This document shows, piece by piece, positions 1 to 11,814 of a DNA stretch of 64,000 nt. The notes beneath the pieces were generated by a model. The model saw only the letters and a list, made by a program, of their open reading frames with translations. It was not told the origin of the DNA and made no database searches. Positions within the stretch are counted from its first letter, which is position 1, and the number at the start of each line of letters is the position of its first letter. Both the position numbers and the translations under genes were made by a program. The stretch covers positions 9,781,001 through 9,845,000 of the forward strand of contig NC_057841.1 of NCBI RefSeq assembly GCF_910594005.1. The letters are read 5' to 3'. Origin of the DNA: Cervus elaphus (taxonomy: Eukaryota > Chordata > Mammalia > Artiodactyla > Cervidae).

Positions 1-306
1 GGAATGAGACGCCGAAGTAGAGCACAAACATGTGGACAAGGTGGGAAGGAGAGTGTGGGATGAAGTGAAAGAAGAGCACTGACATACACCACCACGGATT
101 TAATAGACAGCTGGTGGGAAGCTACTGTACCATGCAGGGGGCTCAGCTCAGTGCTCTGTGATGACCTAGAGGGGTGGGATCGGAGGGTGGAAGGGAGGCC
201 CAAGACGGAGGGGTGTATGTATAGATATAGCTGATTCACCTGGTGGTACAGCAGAAACTAACAACACTGTAAAGCAATTATATTCCAATAATAATAAAAT
301 TTAAAA
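1..306 (+). mobile_element. L1 3' end, 5'-truncated by the window edge
   Basis: The text reads into the typical ruminant L1 3' UTR: a CTAGAGGGGTGGGATCGGAGG block, then GCTGATTCACCTGGTGGTACAG and AACACTGTAAAGCAATTAT, ending in an A-rich tail. It is non-coding. The element begins left of the window, so its full length is unknown. It belongs to an older L1 group than the elements at 36 kb and 50 kb, whose 3' UTR is different. Confidence 0.75.
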
Positions 307-341
307 AGTCATTGTCCCAATCTACTCAATTCCCATGCTGT

Positions 342-1886
342 TAGTTCAGTTCAGTTCAGTTCAGTTCAGTTCAACTGCTTGGTCAAGTCTGACTCTTTGT
401 GACTCCATGGACTGCAGCACATCAGGACTCCCTGTCCGTCACCAGCTCCTGGAGCTTACTAAAACTCATGTCCATTGAGTCAGTGACACCATCCAACCAT
501 CTCATCCTCTGTCGTCCCCTTCTCCTCCCAACTTCAATCTTTCCCAGCATCAGGGTCTTTTCAAATGAGTCAGTTCTTCGCATCAGGTGGACAAAGGATT
601 GGAGTTTCAGCTTCAGCATCAGTCCTTCCAATGAATATTCAGGACTGATCTCCTTTAGGATGGACTGATTGGATCTCCTTTCAGTCCAAGCGACTCTCAA
701 GAGTCTTCTCCAACACCACAGTTCAAAAGCATCAATTCTTCGACGCTCAGCTTTCTTCATAGTCCAACTCTCACATCTATACATGACTACTGGAAAAACC
801 ATAGCTTTGACTAGATGGACCTTTATCAGCAGAGTAATATCTCTGCTTCTTAAGATGCTGTCTGGGTTGGTCACAGTTTTTCTTCCAAGGAGCAAGCATC
901 TTTTAATTTCATGGCTGCAGTCACCATCTGCAGTGATTTTGAAGCCCAAGAAAATAAAGTCTGTCACTGTTTCCATTGTTTCCCCATCTATTTGCCATGA
1001 AGTGATGGGATCAGATGCCTTGATCTTAGTTTTCTGAATGTTGAGTTGTAAACCAACTTTTTCACTCTCCTCTTTCACTTCATTAAGAGGCTCTTTAGTT
1101 CTTCTTCGCATTCTGCCATAAGTGTGGTGCCGTCTGCATACCTGAGGTTACTGATATTTCTCCTGGCAATCTTGATTCCAGTTTGTGCGTCATCGATCCT
1201 GGCATTTCACATGATGTGCTCTGCATGTAAGTTAAATAAGCAGGGTGATAATATACAGCCTTGACATGCTCCTTTCCTGATGTGGAACCAGTCTGTTGTT
1301 CCATGTCCAGTTCTAACTGTTGGTTCTTGACCTGCATACAGATTTCTCAGGAGGCAGGTCAGGTGGTCTGGTATTCCCATTCTTGAAGAATTTTCCACAG
1401 TTTATTGTGACCCACACAGTCAAAGTCTTTGGCGTAGTCAATAAAGCAGGAGTAGATGTTTTTCTGGAAATCTCTAGCTTTTTTTTGATGATCCAGTGGA
1501 TGTTGGCAATTTGATCTCTGGTTCCTCTGCCTTTTCTAAATCCAGCTTGAACATCTGGAAGTTCATGGTTCACATACTGTTGAAGCTTGGCTTGGACAAT
1601 TTTGAGCATTACTTTGCTAGTGTGTGATATGAGTGCAATTGTGTGGTAGTTTGAGCATTCTTTGGCATTGCCTTTCTTTGGGATTGGAATGAAAACTAAC
1701 CATTTCCAGTCCTGTGACCACTGCTGCATTTTCCAAATTCTCTGGCATATTGAATGCAGCACTTCCACAGCATCATCTTTTAGGGTTTGAAGTAGCTCAG
1801 CTGGAATTCCATCACATCCACTAGCTTTGTTCGTAGTGATTCTTCCTAAGGCCCACTTGTCTTTGCATTCCAGGATGTACAGGATG
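342..1886 (-). mobile_element. BovB (RTE) LINE, 5'-truncated, with 11-bp TSD
   Basis: The left end is the reversed BovB tail, (TTCAG)n. Frames on the minus strand encode the C-terminal half of the BovB polymerase. An 11-bp direct repeat TCCCATGCTGT flanks the element at 331-341 and 1887-1897. Homology to the fuller BovB at 16.4 kb stops near 1878, so 1879-1886 looks like a short filler at the 5' junction that copies the neighbouring CAGGATG. Confidence 0.9.
422..1877 (-). pseudogene. BovB reverse-transcriptase C-terminal remnant
   Basis: This is the coding part of the BovB at 342-1886. The upstream piece (about 1313-1877) contains the RT fingers/palm text ITTNKASGCDGIPAELLQ and FIPIPKKGNAKECSNY. 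The downstream piece (422-1111) holds KVHLVKAMVFPVVMYRCESW and the basic GRRRGRQRMRWLDG tail common to BovB polymerases. The pieces lie in different frames and the middle, where the YADD active site should be, is interrupted, so it cannot make an active enzyme. The endonuclease domain was never copied because of 5' truncation. Confidence 0.85.
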
Positions 1887-1897
1887 TCCCATGCTGT

Positions 1898-2362
1898 AAA
1901 TATAGACAAATGACCAGCTATATGATATCATTATTATTAGCTCTTATTTTAAGCATCTTAGTTATTTATGATATGATTTATAATGTAAGTGAAATGATTA
2001 AATATAAAAGCAAATTAATCTTGGATTAGTATCTTATTCCAAAAATATGAAATGCTATAAAATTAATGATATTCAACTATAATGAAAATTTCAAACAAAG
2101 AAAAATTGTTTAACCTATTTCAAATTTTCCATGGAGTCCACTCTGGTGAAAGAAGATCTATTTTTATAATAGGTGCATACACAGATATATACACATATGC
2201 ACATAAAAATATCAATACAGAATATGGATGCGCTGATTTATATCCTACTTAATAGATGCTCAGTCTGAAGAACATTTCTATGACAGAAATATGCAGCCTT
2301 TAGTGCTAACAGAATTTAATAGGAATTAATTCTAGCTTTGCTGCAAAGCTAAATTTAATTAC

Positions 2363-2393
<31 letters not shown>

Positions 2394-3037
2394 TCAGTAT
2401 TGCGCAGTCTCTCACTTTATGATTTTGTAAAGAAGGTCACTATTTTCTGTTTGGTTTTCTAGGCTATCTTTTGTCTTGTTACCGCTGTTCTATTTAAGCA
2501 TGAGGCTCATCTAAGGTATGACCCCTTTAGAAATAAAAATACTCTGCAGTGGGCCTGCTCAAGCCTGTCATTTTTCTCCTTTCTCTCCTTAGAAGTGAGA
2601 ACTGTCTTCTGTTTCTCAAAATTCAAGAAAAAACAGAATGTTTCCCACAAGAAATGTCCTAGATGATCCTGTTTCCAAAGTGAAAAACAAACAAATCTGG
2701 ACCATTATTTCTTGTGCTCCAAAACTAACTTGAGAAGGGAAGCCTGACTTTAAGGTTTGCAGTTTGGAAAACTGAAGCATTGGAAAAGAAAGGACAGCCT
2801 GCTCCCACCAGCTTGAGCCCCTCCATGAGAGCTCAGGCTCCACGGGACTTTGTTATCAACTTTCCGTGTCTATTTCTGAAACTTCCATTTTTTTTTTTTT
2901 TATCTTAGGAACCAACTAGAAGAGATGGCAGCCAAGTCATTTGCAGGAGTAGGGGACTCCGAAAGAAGGATTTCCTCCTTGGTGAGTGAGTCTTCAGAAT
3001 GATTGGGATGGTGAAGGTGATGGGCTGAGCGGGAAAT
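1898..3037. other. AT-rich non-coding interval with (AT)n microsatellite
   Basis: No gene recognised. It contains an (AT)n run at about 2362-2389 and a T-run at 2889-2901. The short open frame near 2616-2843 shows no recognisable protein feature. Confidence 0.6.
2362..2389. repeat. (AT)n microsatellite
   Basis: An uninterrupted AT dinucleotide run of about 14 units, directly readable. Confidence 0.95.
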
Positions 3038-3160
3038 TAAGGCAGAAGGAGAGGAGGAGAAGGAGAGAGAGAGGAGAGTGGGGAAGGAGGGTGAAGAAAG
3101 GAAGGAAGGGGAGGAGGAGGGAGAAGGGTAGGTGGAAGAGGGGAAGGAGGTGGTGGTGGC
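3038..3160 (+). repeat. GGA/GAA-rich polypurine tract
   Basis: About 120 bases almost purely of A and G on the plus strand. It abuts the 3' tail side of the following minus-strand Bov-tA SINE, so it is probably a simple repeat that grew from the SINE tail. Mirror-like segments could adopt a triplex, but this is inference. Confidence 0.8.
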
Positions 3161-3171
3161 AGTTTCTTTTC

Positions 3172-3365
3172 TAAGGCCTGTCCGACTCTTGCAACCCCAT
3201 GGACTGTAGCCTGCCAGGCTCCTCTGTCCATGGGATTCTCCAGGCAAGACTGCTGGAGTGAGTTGCCATTCCCTTCTTCAGGGGATCTTCCTGACCCAGG
3301 GATCAAACCCAGATCTCCTGCATTGAAGGCAGATTGTTTATGGACTGAGCCAGGAGGAAAGCCCC
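3172..3365 (-). mobile_element. Bov-tA SINE
   Basis: Reversed Bov-tA: the BovB-like tail (CTGTCCGACTCTTGCAACCCC) is on the left and the tRNA-like head (GCAGATTGTTTATGGACTGAGCC) on the right. It has no coding capacity. Short open frames across it are the usual SINE by-products. Confidence 0.9.
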
Positions 3366-3604
3366 ATAGCTTTTTTTTTTTTTTTTTTTGATCCTTTTGC
3401 CACTACAGTCAATGTTGCATGATATATGGGCTATAATTTCTATCAAAACAAACTCCTGTATATAATAACATTTCAAGACCAAAAAATCTGTGCACTTGAA
3501 ATGTTAATATACATAGTGAGGTTCCTTTCTGAAAGTGTAGCATTTTATTCTCCTAACAAGCATCAGTCTAGTTTTCTTCCCAACTCAGGGAGAACCTAAA
3601 ACAA

Positions 3605-3815
3605 AACAGGGTGGGACTAAACTACCTGGGTTCAAATGTCAGCTCCTCCGCTTCCTCAGTGTGTGCTTCGGCTAAGTTTTCTAAGCTCTGGGTCTGAACT
3701 ATCTCACGTGTAACCTGGGGACGCTAATAGTATCTCATCCTCAGAATGTTGTGAGGATTAATGCAGTAATATTGATGAAGGGCCTGCATTGTACCTGCAT
3801 CATCTGAGGGATCTG
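3605..3815 (+). repeat. MIR SINE relic
   Basis: The order of blocks matches MIR: GACTAAACTACCTGGGTTCAA, then CCTCAGTGTGTGC, then a degraded cytosine-poor core, then ATAGTATCTCATCCTCAGAATGTTGTGAGGATTA. It is strongly diverged, as expected for a pre-placental-radiation SINE. Confidence 0.75.
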
Positions 3816-3883
3816 TGTTTGTTAAAGAAATGGTAAAACTGTAAATGTGAAATGTTGCCATCTAATTACTTTTCACATATGTG

Positions 3884-4080
3884 TGCGCCTGTGCTCAGTG
3901 ATTGATTCGTGTCCGACTCTCGGCGACCCCGTGGATGGTAGCTCGAGGCTCCTCTGTCCATGGGGTTTTCCAGGCAAGGTTGCCATTTCCTCCTCCAGGA
4001 GAGCTTCCCGACCCAGGGATTGAACCCCCGCATCTCCTGCACTGCAGGTGGTTCTTTACCACTGAGCTACTGGGGAAGCC
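3884..4080 (-). mobile_element. Bov-tA SINE
   Basis: Reversed Bov-tA with both parts visible: a tail block at about 3905-3960 and the tRNA-like B-box region at about 4012-4070, ending CTGGGGAAGCC. It is non-coding. Confidence 0.9.
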
Positions 4081-5185
4081 TATGTTTCCTTAACACCTAG
4101 AAGTTTGAGCCATTTTCTATTTTGATAGAACATCTGTATTTTTTTTTTTTCTCATTCTGTTCTTACCTCAGTTTATAGGAAACAGCTGTTTTGGCTCATA
4201 TTCATATCAGATCGTATTTCATTCTTAACCTTTTGACAGTTGTATGCTACCTTTACATTCAAGTTTTATAAATTGTGGCTTATCCTTTTTAAGCACTGTT
4301 AGTTCTTTGTTCCATATTACATCTGCATAGTTCATGAACAAATATCTGTGATAAATCCAATAAAAACAGAACGATTTAGGTGCAACAATTTGACCCTTCT
4401 CTTCAAATAATCAGAGGACTGTCTTCATTCTTTCTGATTAATTACAAAGTCAGGATCTTAACCTGTTGTGTTCACTGAAGTATCCCCAGTGCATAGAAGA
4501 ATGCCTGACACATAGTCATCTTAAATGAATGTTTGCTGAATGCATCTTTGAATTGTTCTCTTTCTTCCCAAAGTTATTTTCAATGTAATAATTAAAAAAA
4601 AAAATCAGCAAAGCAGAAACAAGTTCTAAACCAAATCATGCTCTGAGGTTGATTGGCTCAGATTATTTTTCTGATTATTCACATTATGTGTGCAAATCTA
4701 CCAGTCTTTGAGGCACTGGACCTAGTCCAGCCTTGGCATAAAAATCCTTCCAAGCCTTGTGGGCACCATAGCCTCAGCTGCTGCTTTTGTTTGTTTCTCC
4801 ATTTCTGTTTATTTTAATTACCTTGGCCTCTTCTTCCGTATTTTGCTAGGAGAGGAATATAAAAAAGACAATGCAAAGGACATTATGCAATGAAATGAGG
4901 GCAAAGATTGCTTCGATTCAAGAAGATCACTGAACAAAGAGCATCAATCTAAAAAGCTGAATTTGTGTTCTGACACAAATAGGTTAAAACACTTAAAAAA
5001 TTTTTAATTGCCTATGCTTTTTATGAAAGGTTTATCTTTTGAAGTTGGAAAGCAATAGATATTGTCAGACCAAAAATATGGAGAAAAATTTGTAGAGGAC
5101 AATATGCTTTGTTTTTTAAATTAGTCGATTTCTTTAACTTTATCAAAGTAATATATGTCTGAGTAAAAGTATAGAATTTATGATC
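4081..5185. other. AT-rich non-coding interval
   Basis: Apart from an L2 3' end (4455-4545) and short A/T runs, nothing was recognised. There is no coding signal. Confidence 0.5.
4455..4545 (+). repeat. L2 LINE 3' end relic
   Basis: The text TATCCCCAGTGCATAGAAGA, TGCCTGACACATAG and AATGAATGTTTGCTGAATG follows the characteristic L2 terminus. It is old and non-coding. Confidence 0.65.
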
Positions 5186-5395
5186 AAAATGTTAGTCTCT
5201 CAGTTGTGTCCTACTCTTTGCGACCCCGTGGACTGTAGCCCGCCAGGCTCCTCTGTCCATGGGATTCTCCAGGCAAGAATACTGGAGTGGGTTGCCATTT
5301 CCTTCTCCAAGGGATCTTCCTGACCCAGGGATTGAACCCACATCTCTTATGTCTCCTGAGTGGGTAGGCAGATTCTTTACCACTGAGATACAACC
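5186..5395 (-). mobile_element. Bov-tA SINE
   Basis: A complete reversed SINE. The tail begins TCTCAGTTGTGTCCTACTC on the left, and the tRNA-like head ends near TTTACCACTGAGATACAACC. Frames on both strands give the peptide text GRSLGEGNGNPLQYSCLENP, a recurrent SINE artefact. Confidence 0.9.
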
Positions 5396-6880
5396 TCGTA
5401 ATTACTTTCACATATATTTTATTATTGTATGCATTTCTACTCTAAGCTGCTTGTTGGAAAATAACTGGATTTACAACTAGGCCTTCTGCTTTAAATAAAT
5501 TGTGAAATTATTGAATGATCCCCAAACTAGATGTATTCAAATACTCTAAAATTAATTTTTCAGGATGATAGAAATTATTTCTAACAGAATTCAGTTCCTT
5601 AAGATGCCCTAGGAAGTCAAAGTACTTGTATTACAATGATAAACAATTTTCTACTTTATATCATTAAGCATTCATTAATAAATCACTTCTGACATGAAGT
5701 TTTTCCTCTCTGGTAAATCATTTATTTACTCAGTTTGCAATAGTGTCTGTAGACTCTGTGTCCTTTAGCATTTGTGTTTCTTTTGGCTGGCTCCCAGATT
5801 GGGTTTCCTTCAGAACAGCTCTAGGGAAGAATAAACAGAGTCTTTCTCTTGATCACAGACAGCTTCAAGGGAGGTAGAAAATAAGATTCCTTTTACCTGA
5901 TCTTTCAAAATTCTGTCCTTAAAAGTATAAATATTGGAAATTCTTGCATTATATTTTGGCCACTTCTGAACTGTGACCACTTACATGTTTAAATATTTGG
6001 CCAGCCTTGTCAATTTCAGGCATGATCCTATTATGGTTAGTTCTTATATTGGGTGAATGACACTTGTGTCTTACTCGGAGGGCTTTGTTTTAAAACTGAA
6101 AGGTGGAAATGGAAACCATTTTGTAAACACTCATTACATATTCTCTATTGAAATGATTTCCAATGTTCATAACACACTCAATAATCAAACGCATACAGCC
6201 TTACGGACCTCTATTATGATTATTACATGCAGATTAATTAAAAATAATTATCCATTCAATTATCTAATAACTAAAGTATGAAATAAATGCCTCCACATAG
6301 TTTCTGGGAACTTAAAGATAATTAACAAAATCACCACTCTTAAGAAAGTTGTGAAAGCGAGAAATAGAATTTAACATTTTATAATGCAAAGTGGCTATTA
6401 GAGTAAACGATTATAGGCATTCTATTTGTCCATCAACTTAATATTGCTTATCTTATCAAACTAATAATGATATTATTGACATCTTTTTAAGCATGAATGC
6501 TCTTTATATTTTTAATTATAATATTAAGCTGTCATTTCTTAATCTATGTACTACAGTGACTCTATTCACTGCAGTAGAGGTGAAATAGTATTAATACAAT
6601 TTAGCATTAAGACATGTCAATTGCCATTTCTCTAACCATACAGTATGAACCTATTTTTCTGAACTTTTAAAATTCCTCAAATAAGAAGTTCCCTCTCCCG
6701 ATTTTCAGCGGGCAGTTCTTTCTCCAGGAGCACACGTTCCTTTTACATTAGGAAGCTTTACCCTTCTCTGGTCCTTCATTTACTCTTGTTAGCTTCACAT
6801 TTTTTGACACATTTATGTTAAGTTTGATACCTCTGCTGTAAAATTTCATATCATCCTATATGTCTGTGTTGAGGCTGGCA
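5396..6880. other. AT-rich non-coding interval
   Basis: No gene, RNA or transposon was recognised. The longest frame (about 6057-6281) is short, AT-driven and without domain features. Confidence 0.5.
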
Positions 6881-6888
6881 GGCCTGTG

Positions 6889-6950
6889 TCCACAGGGGCC
6901 CAGAGTCAGACACAACTGCGTGACTAAGCAGAACACAGCAGGTACTAGTG
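6889..6950 (+). mobile_element. Bov-tA/BovB tail fragment
   Basis: Only the 3' tail is present (GGGGCCCAGAGTCAGACACA, then ACTGCGTGACTAAGCAGAACA). It is too short to assign to Bov-tA rather than BovB. Confidence 0.6.
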
Positions 6951-7227
6951 GGTTATGGAGCTTATCATTCTGAATCATAACACCTTGTTGACTGTCTGGC
7001 TTCCCATCCCCAGTGTGAACTCTGTGATGATGGGGGTCACTCTCTGGTCATTCACGGAGGTCTTCATGTTTTACAATGATGCTGGGAATGTAGCAAGCCT
7101 GTGTCAGTAATGAAATCAGGTGCATGGTTAAGCAGGGAAACTACGCTATAATATTGTGAGTGCTTACTATGAGCAAATTAGTGCTGAGTGATTTATATGC
7201 CTCGGTACATTTAATCTTCTGAAAGTC

Positions 7228-7345
7228 TCATTACCATCGTGCTGGAGAAGACTCTTGAGGAAAGTCTGGTGTGCTGCAGTCCATGCGGGCGCAAAGAGTC
7301 AGACATGACTCAGCAACTGAGCAACAGCAACAACGGCAACAAGGG
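7228..7345 (+). mobile_element. BovB 3' end fragment
   Basis: GGAGAAGACTCTTGAGG is followed, after a deletion, by the BovB terminus CAAAGAGTCAGACATGACTC and a CAACAGCAACAACGGCAAC tail. The expected coding block between them is missing. Confidence 0.75.
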
Positions 7346-7401
7346 AATTAAACTATAATCCTTTAACAGGTCTGCCAACTTGCTCAGAGGTCAAGGGACA
7401 C

Positions 7402-8455
7402 AGTTCAGTTCAGTCGCTAGGTCGTGTCCGACTCTTTGCCACCCCATGGACTGCAGCATGCCAGGCCTCCCTGTCCATCACCAACTCCTAGAGCTTTCTC
7501 AAACTCATGTGCATCAAGTCGGCGATGCCATCCAACCATCTCATCCTCTGTCGTCCCCTTCTCCCATCTTCAATCTTTCCCAGCATCAGGGTCTTTTTCA
7601 ATGAGATGGTTCTTCACATCAGGTGGACAAAGTATTGAAGTTTCAGCTTCAGCATCAGTCCTTCCAATGAACACCCAGGACTGATTTCCTTTAGGATAGA
7701 CTGGTTGGATCTCCTTGTAGTCCGACAGACTCTCAAGAGTCTTCTCCAACACTACAGTTCAAAAGCATCAATTCTTTGGTGCTCAGCTTTCTTCATAGTC
7801 CAACTCTCACATCCATAAATGACTACTGGAAAAACCATAGCTTTGACTAGGTGGACCTTTGTCGGCAAAGTAATGTCTCTGTGTTTTAAGATGCTGTCTA
7901 GGTTGGTCATAGCTTTTCCTCCAAGGAGCAAGCTTATTTTAATTTCATGGCTGCAGTCACCATCTGCAGTGATTTTGAAGCCCCCAAAAATAAAGTTTCT
8001 TTCTTTTTCCATTGTTTCCCCATCTATTTGCCATGAAGTGGTGGAACCACATGACATGATCTTTGTTTTCTGAATGTTGAGTTTTAAACCAACTTTTTCA
8101 CTCTCCTCTTTCACTTTCATCAAGAGGCTCTTTAGTTCTTCTTTGCTTTCTGTCATAAGGGTGGTGTCATCTATGTATCTGAGGTTATTGATATTTTTCC
8201 TGGTAATCTTGATTCCAGCTTGTGCTTCATCCAGCCTGGCATTTCGCATGATGTACTCTGCATATAAGTTAAATAAGCACGATGATAATACACGGCCTTA
8301 AGGTACTCCTTTCCCGATTTGGAACCAGTCTGTTGTTCCATGTCCAGTTCTAACTACTACTTCTTGACCTGCATACAGATTTCTCAGGGGCAGGTCAGGT
8401 AGTCTGGTATTCCCATCTCTTGAAGAATTTTCCAGTTTGTTGTGATCCACACAGT
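7402..8455 (-). mobile_element. BovB LINE, 5'-truncated
   Basis: The reversed BovB tail begins CAGTTCAGTTCAGTCGCTAG. Homology runs through the polymerase C-terminus and stops in the text equivalent to CTGTGGATCACAA. No convincing TSD is seen. It is an independent insertion from the 342-1886 element, because the truncation points differ. Confidence 0.88.
7570..8301 (-). pseudogene. BovB RT C-terminal remnant
   Basis: The minus-strand frame at 7752-8249 contains NINNLRYIDDTTLMTESKEE, in which the catalytic YADD has become YIDD. It continues with KIMSCGSTTSWQIDGETMEK and KVHLVKAMVFPVVIYGCESW. The remainder shifts frame at about 7752. A dead polymerase fragment. Confidence 0.85.
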
Positions 8456-8658
8456 GATATTGCACAGTGTCATGGCACAGCCAGAATCAAAACTCTATAG
8501 TCTGTCTGACACTAAAGCGACACACTTGTATGCAATGAATATGTTAATTTATGATACTTAGGAGAATATTTAGTACGAGGTTCTAGCTTTCATTTGAACT
8601 TTGTGGTTTTCTAGTGTCAATAATTAATTATGTCCTTTCATGAGTTTCCATAATATTT

Positions 8659-8737
8659 TGGGGGCTTCCCAGGTGGCACTAATGTTGAAGAACCTGCCTG
8701 CCAATGCAGGAATGTAAGAGACACAAGTTGATCCCTT
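8659..8737 (+). mobile_element. tRNA-derived SINE head fragment
   Basis: GGGGGCTTCCCAGGTGGCAC, then AAGAACCTGCCTGCCAATGC and AAGTTGATCCCT, is the tRNA-like head with degraded A and B boxes. The tail is absent. It could belong to Bov-tA or a CHR-type SINE. Confidence 0.7.
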
Positions 8738-9066
8738 ACAGTTCTTTGTCAGACAAGTATCACAGCAAGAGTTGTATAACACGATTCCTCTAAAATCTCT
8801 TTGGTGTCTGGTTTCTACTCCTGTGCTCTCCTGAAATGCCAACCAATACTGCAAATGTCAGTTGCCATTCCAGGTACCACCTGCCACATCTTTTGATGAA
8901 AGGGTCAATTTTACCATGTGTTTGGACTGAAAAATGGAAATCTTCAGAAGTCATTTTGAATGAAAGTTTCCAGTTTTGCATAAATAACATGATTTCCTGG
9001 GGAAGGAAGTTGGATGTTGTGATCATTGGGCATGTTTTTCTATAACTTAGCTCATCATAATATTAA
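8738..9066. other. Non-coding interval
   Basis: No repeat or gene recognised. Overlapping short frames on both strands have no domain signature. Confidence 0.4.
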
Positions 9067-9580
9067 CATTTCTTAAAAAGCAGAGATATCACTTTGCTGA
9101 CAAAGGTCCATATAATCAAAGCTAGGGTTTTTCCAGTAGTCATGTACAGATATGAGAGTTGGACCAAAAGATGGCTGAGGACCAAGGAATGATGCTTCTG
9201 AATTAAGGTGCTGGGGAAGACTCTTGAGAGTCCTTTGGACTGCAAAGAGATCCAACCAGTCGATCCTAAAGGAAATCAACCCTGAATATTGATTGGAAAG
9301 GAATGATGTTGAAGATGAAATGCCAAAACTTTGGCTGCCTGATGCAAAGAGTCAACTCATTTAAAAAGCCCCTGATGCTGGGAAAAATCGAGGGCAGGAG
9401 GAGAGGGGTGCAACAGAGGATGAAATGATTGGATGGTGTCACCAACTCAATGGACATGAGTGTGAACAATCTCCAGGAGATAGTGAAGGACAGGTAAGCC
9501 TGGCATGCTGCAGCCCATGGGGTCGCAAAGAGTCGGACATGACTGAGCGACTGAGTAACAAAATAAAAATGAATAAAACA
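9067..9580 (+). mobile_element. BovB LINE 3' portion
   Basis: It starts at the polymerase region AAAAAGCAGAGATATCACTT and runs to the tail GACATGACTGAGCGACTGAG followed by an A-rich end. It contains several frame breaks, for example a stop after CCTGAATATTGA. Strongly 5'-truncated. Confidence 0.88.
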
Positions 9581-11383
9581 GGTCTCACATTATAGTATGC
9601 CTGCAGTGATGCAGATCAATTTCAACCCTCCTTGTAGCATTTATAGAAGTAAACATTACAATCATACCCTTAAGGATTTGTGTAAATCACTCATGAAAAT
9701 CTTTTATTTCTAAACTATAATCAATTGTTTCTGATTTACAGATAAGTTATCAGCTTCAAGTTCCAGTTATTTCATTGCATGTCAGCTCATTCAGTAGCTT
9801 GTTCTCATCGTATGTGTCTAGGTCATTGTCTATTTGAACATATTTGACTCTTAGGCATTTCGAGCACGTGTGAAGTTTAATCTTGTGAGTTTGGATGAAT
9901 AACTCCCCAGTGACTCCCCTTAACTCTCCCAGAAGCAGAGAAAACAACAATTTTCTTTAATGGCTTACTAGAGCCAGAGAAATTACGTCCATTTTTTACC
10001 CTGAGTTTTTAAAAGATCTGTGCAAAGATTCCTTTCTCTTTTTTTCTCCCTCTTTCTCAAATTTTCTTACTTCTGTTTCTTCTCTTCATTGTTATTGAGG
10101 AAATTACATTGATATTCAGCAGTTAGGTCACTTGTACACTGATGCCACACTCTGAAATTTTCATTTATTTCAAAGAAGTGTCTCTAGTAGACACATATTC
10201 ATAGACAGAGGGTGTGAATCATTCAAAGGAAAAAAAATGACATAACTAGCAGGTTCACAAATATTCTCTGGGTTCTGTGCAAAACAATATATTTTGTTTT
10301 AAATTACAAATCTTATTACACATACTAATTTTTGATTAAAAAGTCTGCCTATGTTTTTTAGATTTGAAAACAAAATATTAACACATCCTTGATTTTTAAT
10401 TAATAACATCCCATCACTGTAATAGAAAATGAACTTATCCGTGAACTCAGGAACCTGTGGTACCTCCGTGTCCCAGCAATGCAGTTTATCTCCCCTTTGC
10501 TGGATGGAACACGTACAATAGAGTCATGATCGTCTGAGCACAATTCAACCAGTAAATTGCTTACGAATGGCAGACAGCAGCAGAAGCTAACTTTCTTTGT
10601 TAATCACAAGACTTTCTTTTCTGTCCCTGTGCTGTGACAGCCTTAGAGTAACCACACAGCTCAATGTAAATGTGGTGTCCAAAACCAGGGTGATTTTACT
10701 TAGAATGACCAAGTTTGCTTTTTTTTTTTTTTTTTTCAGTAGACCCGCGGTTATGTGGGCAACACCTAAGCTATAGAACTATTCAAGTTCTGATTTAGAA
10801 AAAAATCACTATAATTGTGAGGAAAATTATACCACATATTGATAAAACCTGGAATGTAGAAGTAGTCATTCTAAATCCCATAAAACAGACTACTGCAAGG
10901 TGAGTGGAAAAATTGCATTTCTCCTCTGCTCTTAACGTCTATATTTAGATTTTCCTTTTGCCAGGAGAAAAAAAAAGCAGGAAAATTATTTAACTAAAAT
11001 TTCGCAAAACTTGTATTTACTCATGGAACCTGAGATGTTTCTGGAGGGAATAATGGAAAATATCTTCACTAAAACCCAGCTCTATACATTCAGCCATATT
11101 CCCTGGGACCAAAGAACACCACATCTGATCAAATTACCCCCAAATCCCTCTTCTGTCTCTATCCAAGTTAATATCAAAACTCTGCTAATATATCAAGACT
11201 TGACTAGGTCAGAAAAATGCAAATTTGAAAAGTGAGGTTGAAACTATGTCAGTCTCTCATTATTTTCTTCCAGTTAGGTGTTGTATCATTTTAATTTTAT
11301 TTTTAATCATGTGTATTCTTTCGGTTATTCTTCTAAGCCATTTATCAAGCCTTTTAGCAAATTAGCATCAATTTGAGGGCTTT
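9581..11383. other. AT-rich non-coding interval with a T-run
   Basis: No gene recognised. It holds a T-run at about 10718-10737 and a segment at 10030-10245 that resembles 11815-12030 (listed separately). Confidence 0.45.
10030..10245 (+). repeat. Diverged local repeat, copy 1
   Basis: A pyrimidine-rich block is followed by TGTTATTGAGG, CAGCAGTTAGGTCACT, TTTCATTTATTTCAAAGAAGT and GGGTGTGAATCATTCAA. The same order of blocks occurs at 11815-12030. Either an old local duplication or two copies of an unrecognised dispersed repeat. Confidence 0.5.
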
Positions 11384-11577
11384 ATGGTCTTCCCTAGGGG
11401 TGCTAGTGGTAAAACACCCAGCAGCCAATGCAGGAGATACGCATTCGATCCCTGGGTTGAGAAGATAGAACTCACTCTGGTATTCTTGCCTGGAGAATTC
11501 CATGGACAGGGGAGCCTCCTAGGCTACAGTCCATGGGGTCTCAAAGAGTCGCACATGACTGAAGCAACTTAGCACAA
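11384..11577 (+). mobile_element. Bov-tA SINE
   Basis: Head TCTTCCCTAGGGGTGCTAGT, B-box-like GCATTCGATCCCTGGG, then the tail ATGGGGTCTCAAAGAGTCGC. Complete but diverged. Confidence 0.88.
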
Positions 11578-11814
11578 TGAGGGCTGTAACAAAAACCCCA
11601 GTTCCTCAGCCTGACATCCAAAGACTGATTTAACTGAGTGGAGATAGGTTCAAAGCTCCTGAGGAGATGCTAATGCCAAGTCAAGGCCAAGAACCACTAA
11701 GTGCCTTTGTCTTTGCCTATTATTGTCCATGGTTTATAGTGGAGTCACTGATGGATTCTTACTGGAAACCCTCCATGGAGAGGTGCCTGATACCTCCCTG
11801 GGGTGGCCACCCCT

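Noticed and set aside
5192..5383. Recurrent peptide text GRSLGEGNGNPLQYSCLENP in many frames across the window
   Set aside because: It is the antisense/sense translation of Bov-tA SINEs, not a gene family.
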